A stretch of DNA of 64,000 bases, taken from assembly GCF_900103365.1 (NCBI RefSeq), contig NZ_LT629703.1:1984001-2048000 (forward strand), written 5' to 3'. Position numbers and translations under genes: made by a program. The notes under the pieces are model-generated. The model made no database searches, was not told the origin of the DNA, and worked only from the letters and a program-made list of their open reading frames with translations. The DNA comes from Afipia sp. GAS231. Lineage in GTDB: Bacteria > Pseudomonadota > Alphaproteobacteria > Rhizobiales > Xanthobacteraceae. Numbering within the stretch: the stretch's first letter is position 1; every line of letters begins with the position of its first letter. Positions 42,722 to 55,433 of the stretch are shown here, one piece after another.

Positions 42722-43110
42722 GCGAGCGCACCTCACCGCGCTCGGTCATCGACCGAGCGCATGCCAAGCCAACAGACCGGAGAGCGGACGGGGTCAAGGC
42801 CGTAAGCCGCCGAAGGCGGGGCGCGCCCCGCGCCAGCCTTGAGGCCCGGCCGATCGCCGGTTTACTTCAGCACAGTTGCTCTGGTGGGACAGGATGGCGG
42901 GAGTTAAACGTCTGATTTGCCCGACGGCGCCAGCGAAATATTTTTGCAGCCTTGGATTGACCCATATCTTGGGGTGATTTGCCCGTCGGGCAATCATCTG
43001 GCGGTAGTCCACAATATCCGCCGGGTTTGCCGCGCCACATGACGGCCCACCCATTTCCCGTTGCCGGCTTGTCCGCTACGATACCCGACCCTGAGGGCTC
43101 GGGAGAGGCA
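42722..43110. other. IS right end and histidine kinase upstream region
   Basis: 389 bases. The first about 165 are the non-coding right end of the IS110 copy. From about 42905 there is a pair of GATTTGCCCG / CGGGCAATC segments (42916-42925 and 42985-42994) flanking AT-richer DNA, then GC-rich sequence up to the kinase ribosome site GGGAGAGG. No gene is supported; an upstream in-frame extension of the kinase (from 42979) is possible but lacks a ribosome site. Confidence 0.55.
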
Positions 43111-44661
43111 ATGAAGGCAGGCGGCGAACCCGACAAATTGCGAAGCCGCAAGGCGGCGGCGCGAAAGCCTGCGCCCAAAGCCACGCGCGCGTCCAAGACT
43201 GCTCGCGTGCCCAAGACGGCTCGCGCGCCCAAGGCTGCGCGCACCGTCAAGCCTGCGCGCGCGCTCCGGCCTGCCAAAACCAAAAGCCCTGCAAAGGCCG
43301 AGGCCGAACGGCTTGCTCGCGAGCTCGGGGACGCCAGGGAGCGTCATGCCGCCACGGCCGAGGTGCTGAGCCTGATCGCGGACGCGCCGACCGACCTGCA
43401 GCCGGTGTTCGACCGGATCGTCAAGAACGCGGCACGGCTGTGCCAGAGCGTGCTGAGCGCCGTCTACCGGCGCGACGGCGATCAGGTCCACCTGGTCGCG
43501 CATGACAAGTTCTCGGCCGAATCGATCGCGGCGGTGCAGAAGGCCTACCCTGCCCCGCTCGCCAGCAAAAACCTGATCTCGGTCGCCATCCGCGAGGGGC
43601 GCGTCGTCCATGAGCCGGATGTGCTGATCTCGGGCGGCTACAGCGACCTGCAGCGAACTTCGGGTTATCGCAGCATCCTCGTGGTGCCGATGCTGCGCGA
43701 CGATGTCGCGATCGGCGCCATCGCGGTGATGCGGCTCGAGCCGCTACTGTTTCCGAAGACGCAGGTCGAACTGCTCAGAACCTTTGCCGGTCAGGCGGTG
43801 ATCGCGATTGAGAATACGCGGCTGTTCGCCGAGGTGCAGGAACGCACCCAGCAACTGACGCAATCGCTCGACGACCTCAGAGCCGCGCAGGACAGCCTGG
43901 TGCAGACCGAAAAGCTCGCCGCGCTGGGGCGGCTGGTCGCGGGCGTCGCCCACGAGATCAACACCCCGATCGGCACCAGCCTGACGGTGGCCTCGACCAT
44001 GATCGAAAAGACCGACCGGTTTGAGGCCGTGGTCGCCTCGGGCGACGTGCGACGGTCGAACCTGACCGAATTCGTCGCCGCGAGCCGCGAGGCGGCATCG
44101 CAGATCATGATCAACCTCAACCATGCGATCGACCTGATCCAGTCGTTCAAGCAGGTCGCCGCCGACCGCAACATTTCGGACCGCAGAAGCTTCGATCTCA
44201 GCGAGGTCACCGAACAGGTGATCAAGGGACTGCGGTTCAGCCTGCGCAGAAATTTGACGGTCGACGTCGAATGCGAATCCGGCCTCGCGATGACCAGCTA
44301 TCCCGGGCCTTACGGCCAGGTACTCACCAACCTGGTGCTCAATTCCGCAGTGCATGCCTTTCCGGACGGCGAAGGCGGCTCCGTGCATATCGCGGCGCAG
44401 GCCTCGGGCAAGAACAATGTCGAGGTGCTGTTTTCGGACGACGGCTGCGGCATGAGCCCGGAGGTCCGGCGCCACGTGTTCGATCCGTTCTTCACGACCC
44501 GGCGCGACCAGGGCAGCACCGGGCTCGGACTGCACATCGTCCACAACATCGTCACCAACCGCCTCGGCGGCCGGATCCAACTGGAGACCAGGCCCGGCGC
44601 CGGCACGAAAATCCGCATCGTCGTGCCGCGCGAGGCGCCGCTGGAGCTTGCCGAAAACTAA
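43111..44661 (+). CDS. GAF-domain sensor histidine kinase with Lys/Ala-rich N-terminus
   Basis: A 516-residue soluble histidine kinase. Residues about 12-62 are a basic repeat built on K(T/A)AR(V/A)PK units resembling histone-H1-type tails. A short coiled coil follows, then a GAF domain (about 85-235). Dimerisation/phosphoacceptor: LAALGRLVAGVAHEINTPIG, His near 282. ATPase motifs: N-box NLVLNSAVHAF (about 410), G1 SDDGCGMS, G2 GSTGLGLHIVHNIV. No transmembrane segment, so it senses an internal signal. ATG 43111 has GAGAGG. No response regulator is adjacent. Its stop overlaps the convergent radical-SAM stop by four bases. Confidence 0.9.
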   Translation: MKAGGEPDKLRSRKAAARKPAPKATRASKTARVPKTARAPKAARTVKPARALRPAKTKSPAKAEAERLARELGDARERHAATAEVLSLIADAPTDLQPVFDRIVKNAARLCQSVLSAVYRRDGDQVHLVAHDKFSAESIAAVQKAYPAPLASKNLISVAIREGRVVHEPDVLISGGYSDLQRTSGYRSILVVPMLRDDVAIGAIAVMRLEPLLFPKTQVELLRTFAGQAVIAIENTRLFAEVQERTQQLTQSLDDLRAAQDSLVQTEKLAALGRLVAGVAHEINTPIGTSLTVASTMIEKTDRFEAVVASGDVRRSNLTEFVAASREAASQIMINLNHAIDLIQSFKQVAADRNISDRRSFDLSEVTEQVIKGLRFSLRRNLTVDVECESGLAMTSYPGPYGQVLTNLVLNSAVHAFPDGEGGSVHIAAQASGKNNVEVLFSDDGCGMSPEVRRHVFDPFFTTRRDQGSTGLGLHIVHNIVTNRLGGRIQLETRPGAGTKIRIVVPREAPLELAEN

Positions 44662-45860
44662 CCAGCGACGCTCCCCGCCAGCGCGTCGCGCACGCCGAGA
44701 CGTTCCCCGTCCGGCTTGCTGACGTAAAGGTGGCTTTCAAGCACGGATTGCATGTTCTCAAACATTGCATAGAGGTCGTCGCAATAAACCGACGGATTGT
44801 CATAACCGTTCTTCTTCGAGAAACGATGCGGAAGATAGCCGCCGCCGCAGGCGTTCATAAATTTGCACTGCTGGCATTTCGCGGAAAGCTTGATGGAAGC
44901 ATCACGCGCGGCTTTCCAGCGGGGCTCGTTCCTGACCTCGTCGATCGTGTGCTCGAAAATGTTGAACTTCGTGTTCGTGAATCCGTCGCCGGCAATCCGC
45001 AGCACATCATGTGCCTCGACCGAACCGTCGGTCATGACCGTGCAGAGTTCGATAGGTTTGTAGCCGACGCCCTCGGTCGGTGAATTGTTGCCGAGCATGG
45101 CGGTGATCATATCGGTAATGATCCGGATATTCGCTGTGGGCTTGCTGCGGTTGGCCTCCAGCCACAGGTCGAACAGCCCCTTGTAGAACGAACCAACGGA
45201 TGCGGGGGTCTCATCCACCGTCGCATCCGGGATCATGATATCGTAGTTGGCAATTCCGCACTTCGCGAAAAATTCGACGTAGTCTTTTGGCGGATAAGCG
45301 GGATTGCAGACGGCCAGCGCGCTCATGCCGATGTCGCGTGACGCCAGCATCCGCGCGGCCCGTTCTGCCGCGGCGTGGGTGCCTGTGCCTTGAAACGTTT
45401 TCCGGTGAAGGTCGTGAATATGTGCCGGCCCGTCCAGGCTGATCGCGACCGAAATGTTGCGAGCCTCGAAACAGTTCAGCCACTCATCATCGATCAACAC
45501 GCCATTGGTGGTCACCGCGATGGGTATGTCGCATCTCGTTCGTGACGATATGCCTTCGCAGGCCTCCGCAATGCGGTGAAAATTATCGACTCCCCACAGC
45601 AAGGGTTCGCCGCCGTGCAGAATGATGGGAAAATCGATCAGGGAATGCCTGGCGACGTGCTCTTCGATGCGCTGCAACAACTGAAGCAGCACTTCCGAGC
45701 TCATTAGCTTCGGCTTGTCATAAACCGACGCGTCGCGGAACCAGTAGCAATAGGAGCAGTCGATGTTGCATCTCGAAGCAACCTTGACAAGCAGCTGCGA
45801 GATCGGCTGCTCCTGGAAGCCCAAAGCATCTGGCAAAGCATCTTGAGCGTCAGCCGACAT
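44658..45860 (-). CDS. radical SAM/SPASM peptide maturase (GrrM/OscB-like)
   Basis: A 400-residue radical SAM enzyme. The [4Fe-4S] motif CNIDCSYC (CxxxCxxC) is at about 31-38, followed by LHGGEPLLW and AISLDGPAHIHDLHR. The C-terminal SPASM region has CQQCKFMNACGGGYLPHR and a later YC, the auxiliary-cluster Cys set. The protein resembles cyclophane-forming maturases of the GrrM/OscB/FxsB group, which join an aromatic ring to a residue two positions on. The gene follows its probable precursor by 40 bases. ATG 45860 lacks a ribosome site; a GTG at 45881 would also fit, and coupling to the precursor is possible. No transporter or protease lies beside it. Confidence 0.88.
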   Translation of the reverse strand: MSADAQDALPDALGFQEQPISQLLVKVASRCNIDCSYCYWFRDASVYDKPKLMSSEVLLQLLQRIEEHVARHSLIDFPIILHGGEPLLWGVDNFHRIAEACEGISSRTRCDIPIAVTTNGVLIDDEWLNCFEARNISVAISLDGPAHIHDLHRKTFQGTGTHAAAERAARMLASRDIGMSALAVCNPAYPPKDYVEFFAKCGIANYDIMIPDATVDETPASVGSFYKGLFDLWLEANRSKPTANIRIITDMITAMLGNNSPTEGVGYKPIELCTVMTDGSVEAHDVLRIAGDGFTNTKFNIFEHTIDEVRNEPRWKAARDASIKLSAKCQQCKFMNACGGGYLPHRFSKKNGYDNPSVYCDDLYAMFENMQSVLESHLYVSKPDGERLGVRDALAGSVAG

Positions 45861-45900
45861 GCCGCTACCGGGTGGGGACACGAGAAACTACGAAGCAGGC

Positions 45901-46152
45901 CTAGTATCGGATAAAGCCACCCCTGCGGAACCCGCCGCCACCGCCGTAATATCCCCCTCTGCGAAAGCCGCCGTACCCGCCGCCCCGAAGGAAACCGCCG
46001 CGCCTGAAATAGACCTGGGTCGGCTCGGTAGCATTTTGCCCGCGCAGATCGCTCAGCAATGCGTCGATGCCCTGGTGATCGCTCTGGATTGTTGCGCCCG
46101 GTCCATGCAATTGCAGGATAGTCGATAGAACCTTCAGCGTCGTAATCGGCAT
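45901..46152 (-). CDS. RiPP precursor with five Phe-x-Arg motifs (GrrA/OscA-like)
   Basis: An 83-residue peptide. The N-terminal about 45 residues form a charged leader without signal peptide (MPITTLKVLSTILQLHGPG...). The C-terminal 37 residues contain only Phe, Tyr, Arg, Gly, Leu and Ile, with Phe-x-Arg at 49-51, 54-56, 63-65, 75-77 and 80-82 separated by Gly runs. Such aromatic-x-Arg triplets fit three-residue cyclophane (triceptide) substrates of radical SAM/SPASM maturases, and a maturase is encoded immediately downstream. AAAGGA is eight bases before the ATG. The similarity to GrrA/OscA precursors is from memory; product and activity are unknown. Confidence 0.8.
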   Translation of the reverse strand: MPITTLKVLSTILQLHGPGATIQSDHQGIDALLSDLRGQNATEPTQVYFRRGGFLRGGGYGGFRRGGYYGGGGGFRRGGFIRY

Positions 46153-46433
46153 GTTTTGGTCCTTTTTGCGTTGCAACCAAGGAGCGAACGAAAGGCCGGT
46201 ATCCGAAAGAGCCGAGTGAGCGAGACCTTATACCCTTTTTATTGTAGCGACAATGTGTCGATCGCAAACCTCGGAGCTGTGATGGGATCACGCCCCGGGA
46301 CGTTCTGCGCACTACAGGAAGCGCGAATGCCACTAAATCATTTGCAAAATCATTTGCTGGCAGGACACTATCGTCAGCGAAGCCCCGTTCGAGCTTGCCG
46401 CGGAATGACGTGTGATGGGGCTCAATCCTGGAC
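46153..46433. other. upstream region of the RiPP locus
   Basis: 281 bases between the RiPP precursor (minus) and a membrane protein gene (plus). Lower GC than surroundings, with an AT-rich stretch near 46230-46250 (TTATACCCTTTTTATTGTAGC) that could carry the precursor promoter, and a GATCACGCCCCGGGACG palindromic patch. No gene supported. Confidence 0.45.
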
Positions 46434-46787
46434 ATGATGGCCGAAGAAGACGACCCGACCGACGAGATTTCACAGATCGAGGCGCGGCTGGAGCGGCTCG
46501 CCGAGCGCGCCGAACAGTGCCGGAAGATCATCATGTTCTCGAAGGCAGCGATCGCCGCCGGCGCGCTGTTGCTGCTGGTGATGATGCTCGGCCTGTTCGG
46601 GTCCGGCGCGACGCTTGCGCTGGGATCGATCGCCGCCGTGCTGGGCGGCATCGTGTCGCTGGGATCGAACACCAGCACGCTGCAGCAGACAACGGCCGCC
46701 ATCGCCGCGGCCGAAGCACATCGTTCGGAGCTGATCGGGCGGATTGATTTGCGGGTGGTGGGTGATGGTTTGAGGAAGTTGCACTGA
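46434..46787 (+). CDS. small two-helix membrane protein, unknown function
   Basis: A 117-residue protein. Residues 1-33 are an acidic, coiled-coil-like segment (DEISQIEARLERLAERAEQCRK), then two membrane helices (about 37-58 and 62-80, GALLLLVMMLGLFGSGATLALGSIAAVLGGIVSLG) and a polar C-terminal helix. No family recognised with certainty. The ATG is doubled (46434 and 46437), without a good ribosome site. The coding pattern and helix layout make it likely real. It is divergent from the RiPP precursor. Confidence 0.65.
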   Translation: MMAEEDDPTDEISQIEARLERLAERAEQCRKIIMFSKAAIAAGALLLLVMMLGLFGSGATLALGSIAAVLGGIVSLGSNTSTLQQTTAAIAAAEAHRSELIGRIDLRVVGDGLRKLH

Positions 46788-46797
46788 CGCCTTTACC

Positions 46798-46881
46798 GTC
46801 ATTGCGAGCGCAGCGAAGCAATCCATCTTGCCGCAGAAAAGAAAGACTGGATTGCTTCGTCGCTGCGCTCCTCGCAATGAC
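46798..46881. repeat. GTCATTGCGAGCG palindromic repeat
   Basis: 84 bases, starting GTCATTGCGAGCGCAGCGAAGCAATCC and ending GGATTGCTTCGTCGC...CTCGCAATGAC. The two arms are inverted copies. The same element occurs at 63206-63286. It lies between the membrane protein and ligA stop codons. Confidence 0.88.
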
Positions 46882-46893
46882 GGGGCTGGGGCC

Positions 46894-50731
<3,838 letters not shown>

Positions 50732-50744
50732 GCGAAGTAAATTC

Positions 50745-51656
50745 CTAGCCGAGGCCTATCTTCTTGAAGGCCCTGGAAATGTAGGAACCCTGATTCTCGC
50801 TCGGCTCGAGACCACCGGACTTTACAAGATTATAGGCGTCCTTGTACCAGCGGCTGTCAGGAAAATTGTGGCCAAGGACGGCCGCCGCGGTCTGCGCCTC
50901 GCCGACGATGCCGATCGCCATATAGGCCTCGGTGAGCCGGGCCAGCGCTTCCTCGACATGCCGCGTGGTCTGGTAGCGGGTGACCACGGTCTTGAAGCGG
51001 TTGATGGCGGCGGTGTAGTCGCGCTTTTCGATGTAATAGCGGCCGACGTCCATTTCCTTGCCGGCGAGCTGGTCGCGCGCGCCTTCCAGCTTGGCCTTGG
51101 CGGAGGTGGCGTATTCCGAGGTCGGATATTTGCGAATCACCTCTTCCAGCGCCGCGATCGCCTTCTCGGTGCGGCCCTGGTCGCGGGAAATATCCGGAAT
51201 CTGGTCGTAATGCGACGCCGCGATCAGGTACTGCGCGTAAGCCGAATCGGGGCTGCCGGGATGCAGCGTGACGTAACGGGTCGCCGCACCGATGCAGTTG
51301 TCATAGTCGCCGGAATTGTAGAACGCATAGGCCGACATCAGCAGCGATTTGCGCGCCCAGTCGGAATAAGGATGCTGGCGATCGACTTCCTCGAATTTCT
51401 TCGACGCCGCCTTGTTATCCTTGCGCTGGTTCATCAGGTACAAGCCCTCATTGTAGAGCTTGTCCGCGGGTTCCTCGACGAAGGTGTCGTCCTTGGCGGT
51501 GAACTTGTCCCACAGCGCGCCGGTGCCGCATCCGCTCAAGGGAATGGCCAGCGCGATCAATCCCCCCGCCAGCCGCAGCGTGCGGACCAAGGACCCGCTA
51601 AAGCCGGAGGTGCCGGATGACTTGCGTGGTTCGAGCGTCATACGCTGTGCCGACAT
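50745..51656 (-). CDS. bamD: outer membrane assembly lipoprotein BamD
   Basis: A 303-residue lipoprotein of the BAM complex that inserts beta-barrel proteins in the outer membrane. The lipobox LIALAIPLSGC (Cys about 42) follows a longer than usual N-terminal region. Then TPR-like repeats run over about 65-270 (PADKLYNEGLYLMNQRKDNKAASKKFEEVDRQHPYSDWARKSLLMSAYAFY is the BamD hallmark). The start at ATG 51656 is preferred; 51641 is possible and an upstream frame to 51737 is unlikely. Upstream is about 250 bases to the next gene. Confidence 0.94.
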   Translation of the reverse strand: MSAQRMTLEPRKSSGTSGFSGSLVRTLRLAGGLIALAIPLSGCGTGALWDKFTAKDDTFVEEPADKLYNEGLYLMNQRKDNKAASKKFEEVDRQHPYSDWARKSLLMSAYAFYNSGDYDNCIGAATRYVTLHPGSPDSAYAQYLIAASHYDQIPDISRDQGRTEKAIAALEEVIRKYPTSEYATSAKAKLEGARDQLAGKEMDVGRYYIEKRDYTAAINRFKTVVTRYQTTRHVEEALARLTEAYMAIGIVGEAQTAAAVLGHNFPDSRWYKDAYNLVKSGGLEPSENQGSYISRAFKKIGLG

Positions 51657-51910
51657 GAAGTTAAGACCTGACGCCTCTGGTGCGGTTGATGGTGATACGG
51701 CATTTATCCGTCCGCCCCGTCCATGAACCGCGGTCATGGACGCCTATTCCCGATGCCTAGTTTTTTAGGCGCCCAATTCTTCAAAGGCCTCGCGGCGCGA
51801 GATCGCGCAACCGCAAGGCCTGTGTAGCCGAAAAACGATCGTTAACCAACCGAATACGGGGCCAATTCGCCCGGATTAAGGCGGCAGAACCGCATCGTTA
51901 CCAATTGTGG

Positions 51911-52117
51911 TTACTGCGGAAAACGCCCCGGCAAGGTCGGATCGCCGCGGGGCGGCAAAAGCGCCAGCACAATCGACGGAATCGGAAAGAACAGCGCGCC
52001 GAGCAGGAACCAGGGACGTCGGGAGCGGCCTTTTTGCACCGCATATTTCGCGGTGAAGCGCCCGCACCAAACCATGATGGCGATAAGGACGACATTGAAA
52101 ATGATCGAGGCGAGCAT
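51911..52117 (-). CDS. small two-helix membrane protein, hypothetical
   Basis: A 68-residue protein with two hydrophobic helices (MLASIIFNVVLIAIMVWCGRF and SRRPWFLLGALFFPIPSIVLALLP) separated by a basic loop. AGGAG is seven bases ahead of the ATG, supporting translation. No family recognised. Lies between bamD and lpxC on the same strand. Upstream, 52198-52243 holds two 23-bp tandem repeats (see lpxC). Confidence 0.65.
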   Translation of the reverse strand: MLASIIFNVVLIAIMVWCGRFTAKYAVQKGRSRRPWFLLGALFFPIPSIVLALLPPRGDPTLPGRFPQ

Positions 52118-52197
52118 GGCGGCTCCTGTCGATGCGTCCGGCACAGCCTACAGGACGGCGGGCGCAGGCGCCCATCACGAAGCCGAAAGTCAGGGAA

Positions 52198-52243
52198 TCA
52201 GGAGATTTCCAAGTGGAAACTCAGGAGATTTCGAAGTCGAAAG
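52198..52243. repeat. 23-bp tandem duplication abutting lpxC stop
   Basis: Two units beginning TCAGGAGATTTC with four or so differences, followed by a partial third unit that contains the lpxC stop codon. A short local duplication in the 3' flank of lpxC. Confidence 0.6.
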
Positions 52244-53203
52244 TCAGGACACATCCGGGCCGTAGGCCGGGGCGATCATGCCGCCGACCATGCCAGCACC
52301 TGCCTCGACATGGCCGCGGGAACGGCGCGCCGGTTCGGCTTCGACCACCCGCCAGGCGCTGTGATCGGCCAAGAGGGCCGTCAGCACGGCATGATTGAGC
52401 TTGTGGCCGCCACGTACCGAGCGGAAGACGCCCTGCAGCGGCAGACCGGCCAGCGCGAGATCGCCGATCACGTCGAGCACCTTGTGACGGACGCATTCAT
52501 CGGCGAAGCGCAGGCCTTCGGCGTTGTGCAGGCGGGCTTCGTCGAACACCACGGTATTCTCAAAGGACGCGCCGCGGGCGAAGCCGGCGTTCCAGAGCCG
52601 CGCCACTTCGTTCATGAAACCGAAGGTGCGGGCGCGCGACACTTCGCGGCGGAAGCTTTCCGCGCTGAGGTCGAAGGCAAAATTCTGGCGGCCGATCGCG
52701 GGATTGGCGAAATCGATTTCGACTTCGGCGCGGAACCCGTTTGCATGGGGGCGCAACTCGCCAAAACTGTCGCCGATCGCCACCTGCACCGGCTTCAGCA
52801 CCTGGATGAAACGGCGGGTGGCGGACTGGGTGACGATACCGGCCTGATCGATGGCAGCGACGAAAGCCGCAGCACTTCCGTCCATGATCGGAACTTCGGG
52901 CCCATCGACTTCGATGATGGCGTTGTCGACGCCCATGCCGCGCAAGGCTGCGAGCACGTGTTCGGCGGTGGAAACCAGCGGACCGTCGCTATCGCCGAGA
53001 ACGGTCGCGAGGTCGGTGGCGATGACGGATGCCGCCACGGCCGGAACTTCGCGGTCGGCGTCTTCGAGACCGGTGCGGACAAAAATAAAACCTGCATCGA
53101 TCGGTGCAGGTCCAATGGTGAGATTAACGGGAAGACCCGAATGTACGCCGACGCCCGTCACGGTGGCTTGCGACCGAAGCGTGGTTTGGCGGCTGAATTT
53201 CAT
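52244..53203 (-). CDS. lpxC: UDP-3-O-acyl-N-acetylglucosamine deacetylase LpxC
   Basis: A 319-residue zinc deacetylase, the committed step of lipid A synthesis. Zinc ligand His in STAEHVLAALRG (about 78), His and Asp in RHKVLDVIGDLALAG (about 233-241), and the LpxC substrate segments GPEVPIMDGSAAAF and FARGASFENTVVF. The N-terminus MKFSRQTTLRSQATVTGVGVHSG is standard. ATG 53203; a GTG five codons upstream is unlikely. It sits downstream of ftsZ on the same strand across a terminator, as in other proteobacteria. Confidence 0.95.
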   Translation of the reverse strand: MKFSRQTTLRSQATVTGVGVHSGLPVNLTIGPAPIDAGFIFVRTGLEDADREVPAVAASVIATDLATVLGDSDGPLVSTAEHVLAALRGMGVDNAIIEVDGPEVPIMDGSAAAFVAAIDQAGIVTQSATRRFIQVLKPVQVAIGDSFGELRPHANGFRAEVEIDFANPAIGRQNFAFDLSAESFRREVSRARTFGFMNEVARLWNAGFARGASFENTVVFDEARLHNAEGLRFADECVRHKVLDVIGDLALAGLPLQGVFRSVRGGHKLNHAVLTALLADHSAWRVVEAEPARRSRGHVEAGAGMVGGMIAPAYGPDVS

Positions 53204-53555
53204 ACGATAACTGCCCACTACCGACTTATACCCAAGACCGGAACCACGCTTTGCACGCCGATTCGAAGTTTAGGTATCCCCAAGTCACGGCAGACCATAG
53301 TCACTGCCCTAAAGCGCGCCAACTCACGCTTTTTTACCGATTGTTACCCTATCTCTGCCGCATTCGCGCCAAGGCTTAACCAAATTCCGAACCGTTTGGA
53401 CACCATTCCGGTCGGGTCATTTGACCACCGAATGCATAATTAATGATTTAAAATCAGGTAGTTGCGCATCCCACACGATCTTGCCGCAATCATCAAGAAA
53501 AGGGCCCCGGCTGGATCAGCCGGGGCCCTTCGGGTCGTCAGAATTGTAACAAACT
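53204..53555. other. ftsZ-lpxC intergenic region
   Basis: 352 bases. It holds the ftsZ terminator (53500-53530), an AT-rich patch (53435-53455, CATAATTAATGATTTAAAAT) suitable for an lpxC promoter, and about 200 bases of unremarkable leader. No gene seen. Confidence 0.6.
53500..53530 (-). terminator. intrinsic terminator after ftsZ
   Basis: A 14-bp stem AAGGGCCCCGGCTG / CAGCCGGGGCCCTT with a three-base loop, followed on the minus strand by TTTTCTTGATG. It lies about 26 bases beyond the ftsZ stop and insulates lpxC. Confidence 0.85.
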
Positions 53556-55343
53556 TCAGTTGGCCTGCCGGCGCAGGAAGGCCGGGATATCAAGATGGTC
53601 GTCGCCCTGTGGCGCCGCTGCAACAGGTGTTGGGCGGCCGTGGGTGTCCAAACCTTGCGGTGCGGGCCGCCTTGCATACTCCGATACCGGCTGATTCTCT
53701 GACATTTGCTGCGCGACGGTGCGCTGCGGTTTGCGCTCGGGGAGCGGCGGCAGCGGCGACATCGAAGGGCCGGAGGCGCGGGCCGCGATCGGCGGCTCGG
53801 TCTCTTCGTCGCGGCGGCCGAGGCCGACATTGGCGAGCCGCTGCAGCAGCGACAGCCGGGTCTTCTGCGGATGCTCTTCCTCGGCGTCGCCGCGGGCCTG
53901 CCGGATTTCGGCCTGCGCCGGCATCGGAAGGTCCTCGAACTTCGGCATCCGCGGCGAACGTGCCGGCGGACGTTCGGCCGCCTGCGGAATAAAGGTTTCG
54001 GGCATCACCGGCTCGGCAGCCTCGACCCGGGGGGCGTCGTGGTGATCCGGGAACAAGGTCGGCTTCTGGGCGATTGGGCGAACCGTGACGTCGCCGTAGG
54101 AGGCGGACTGCAGCGGCGCCTGCTGCGACGCTTCGGGCGCAGCGACGGCGGCGGCAATCGCGGCCAAAGCCGCACGTTCGACGTTGCTGGACTGGCGCTG
54201 CTGCGCCTGTGCCGGAGCCGGAGCCGCCTGAGCCGCGGGTTCGAGCTTCTGGGCGCGTTCGGCCATCCGCGCATTGTCGGCGCGCAGCCGTGCAGTCAGT
54301 TCGGCCAGACGGCTGTCGGGGGCCGAGGTCGCAACCGGGGTTGCGACCGCAGCCGGTGTCTGGTTGCGGGCGATCAACGCCTGTTCGATGCCGGTGGCGA
54401 CGACCGAGACGCGGATGATACCGTCGAGGCTCTCGTCGAAGGTGGCGCCGACGATGATGTTGGCGTCCTGGTCGACTTCCTCGCGAATGCGCGTGGCGGC
54501 TTCGTCGACTTCGAACAGGGTCAGGTCCTTGCCGCCGGTGATCGAGATCAGCAGGCCGCGCGCACCCTTCATCGAGCTATCGTCGATCAGCGGGTTGGCG
54601 ATCGCAGCTTCAGCCGCGGTCAGCGCGCGCTTCTCGCCGGTGGCTTCGCCGGTACCCATCATCGCCTTGCCCATCTCCTTCATCACCGCCCTCACGTCGG
54701 CGAAGTCGAGATTGATCAGGCCTTCCTTGACCATCAGGTCGGTGATGCAGGCGACGCCCGAATACAGCACCTGGTCGGCCATCGCGAAGGCGTCGGCGAA
54801 GGTGGTCTTTTCGTTGGCGACCCGGAACAGGTTCTGGTTCGGGATGATCAGGAGCGTGTCGACCACCTTGTGCAGCTCGGCAATGCCGGCTTCGGCGGTG
54901 CGCATGCGGCGCTGGCCTTCGAAGTGGAACGGCTTGGTCACCACGCCGACGGTGAGGATGCCCATGTCGCGCGCGGTCTTGGCGATGACGGGAGCGGCGC
55001 CAGTGCCGGTGCCGCCGCCCATGCCGGCGGTGACGAACACCATGTTGGCGCCGGTGAGATGGTCGCGGAGCTCATCGATGACTTCCTGGGCTGCGGCCGC
55101 ACCGACGTCGGGCTGCGATCCGGCACCGAGGCCTTGCGTGACCTGGGTGCCCATCTGCACGATGCGCTGCGCCTTCGACATGGTCAGCGCCTGCGCGTCG
55201 GTGTTGGCGACGACGAAGTCGACACCCTGCAACCCGGCAGTGATCATGTTGTTGACGGCATTGCCGCCTGCGCCACCGACGCCGAAGACGGTAATCCGCG
55301 GTTTCAGCTCGCTGATGTCAGGGGGTGTCAGATTGAGTGCCAT
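53556..55343 (-). CDS. ftsZ: cell division protein FtsZ
   Basis: A 595-residue tubulin-like GTPase that forms the Z ring. The N-terminal GTPase domain has [14 protein letters not shown], the tubulin signature [10 protein letters not shown] (about 107-116), [10 protein letters not shown] and the catalytic T7 loop [11 protein letters not shown]. After about residue 320 there is a 240-residue variable linker rich in Ala, Pro, Gln and Arg, ending in the C-terminal peptide [11 protein letters not shown] that binds FtsA and other partners. The long linker is usual in alphaproteobacteria. It follows ftsA after a 90-base gap and ends at a strong terminator. Confidence 0.97.
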   Translation of the reverse strand: MALNLTPPDISELKPRITVFGVGGAGGNAVNNMITAGLQGVDFVVANTDAQALTMSKAQRIVQMGTQVTQGLGAGSQPDVGAAAAQEVIDELRDHLTGANMVFVTAGMGGGTGTGAAPVIAKTARDMGILTVGVVTKPFHFEGQRRMRTAEAGIAELHKVVDTLLIIPNQNLFRVANEKTTFADAFAMADQVLYSGVACITDLMVKEGLINLDFADVRAVMKEMGKAMMGTGEATGEKRALTAAEAAIANPLIDDSSMKGARGLLISITGGKDLTLFEVDEAATRIREEVDQDANIIVGATFDESLDGIIRVSVVATGIEQALIARNQTPAAVATPVATSAPDSRLAELTARLRADNARMAERAQKLEPAAQAAPAPAQAQQRQSSNVERAALAAIAAAVAAPEASQQAPLQSASYGDVTVRPIAQKPTLFPDHHDAPRVEAAEPVMPETFIPQAAERPPARSPRMPKFEDLPMPAQAEIRQARGDAEEEHPQKTRLSLLQRLANVGLGRRDEETEPPIAARASGPSMSPLPPLPERKPQRTVAQQMSENQPVSEYARRPAPQGLDTHGRPTPVAAAPQGDDHLDIPAFLRRQAN

Positions 55344-55433
55344 GGTTGCCTCTCGATTACGTCGCGCGCGTTGGTTCGCCCCGGCCGGCGGCCGCGGGAG
55401 TTGGTGAAAGTCGTCTGCTCACTGGATCGGTCA

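Larger units (their letters stand above)
41561..42890 (+). mobile_element. IS110-family insertion sequence, right copy
   Basis: About 1.33 kb, oriented rightward, head to head with the left copy. It contains the transposase gene at 41759 and a 3' non-coding end with the CGCTCGGTC/GACCGAGCG hairpin at 42739-42759, ending near CAGCACAGTTGCTCTG (about 42888). Limits are approximate. Confidence 0.8.

Noticed and set aside
44658..44661. Overlap of histidine kinase and radical-SAM stop codons considered as a misassembly
   Set aside because: Convergent genes with overlapping stops are common and both C-termini look complete.
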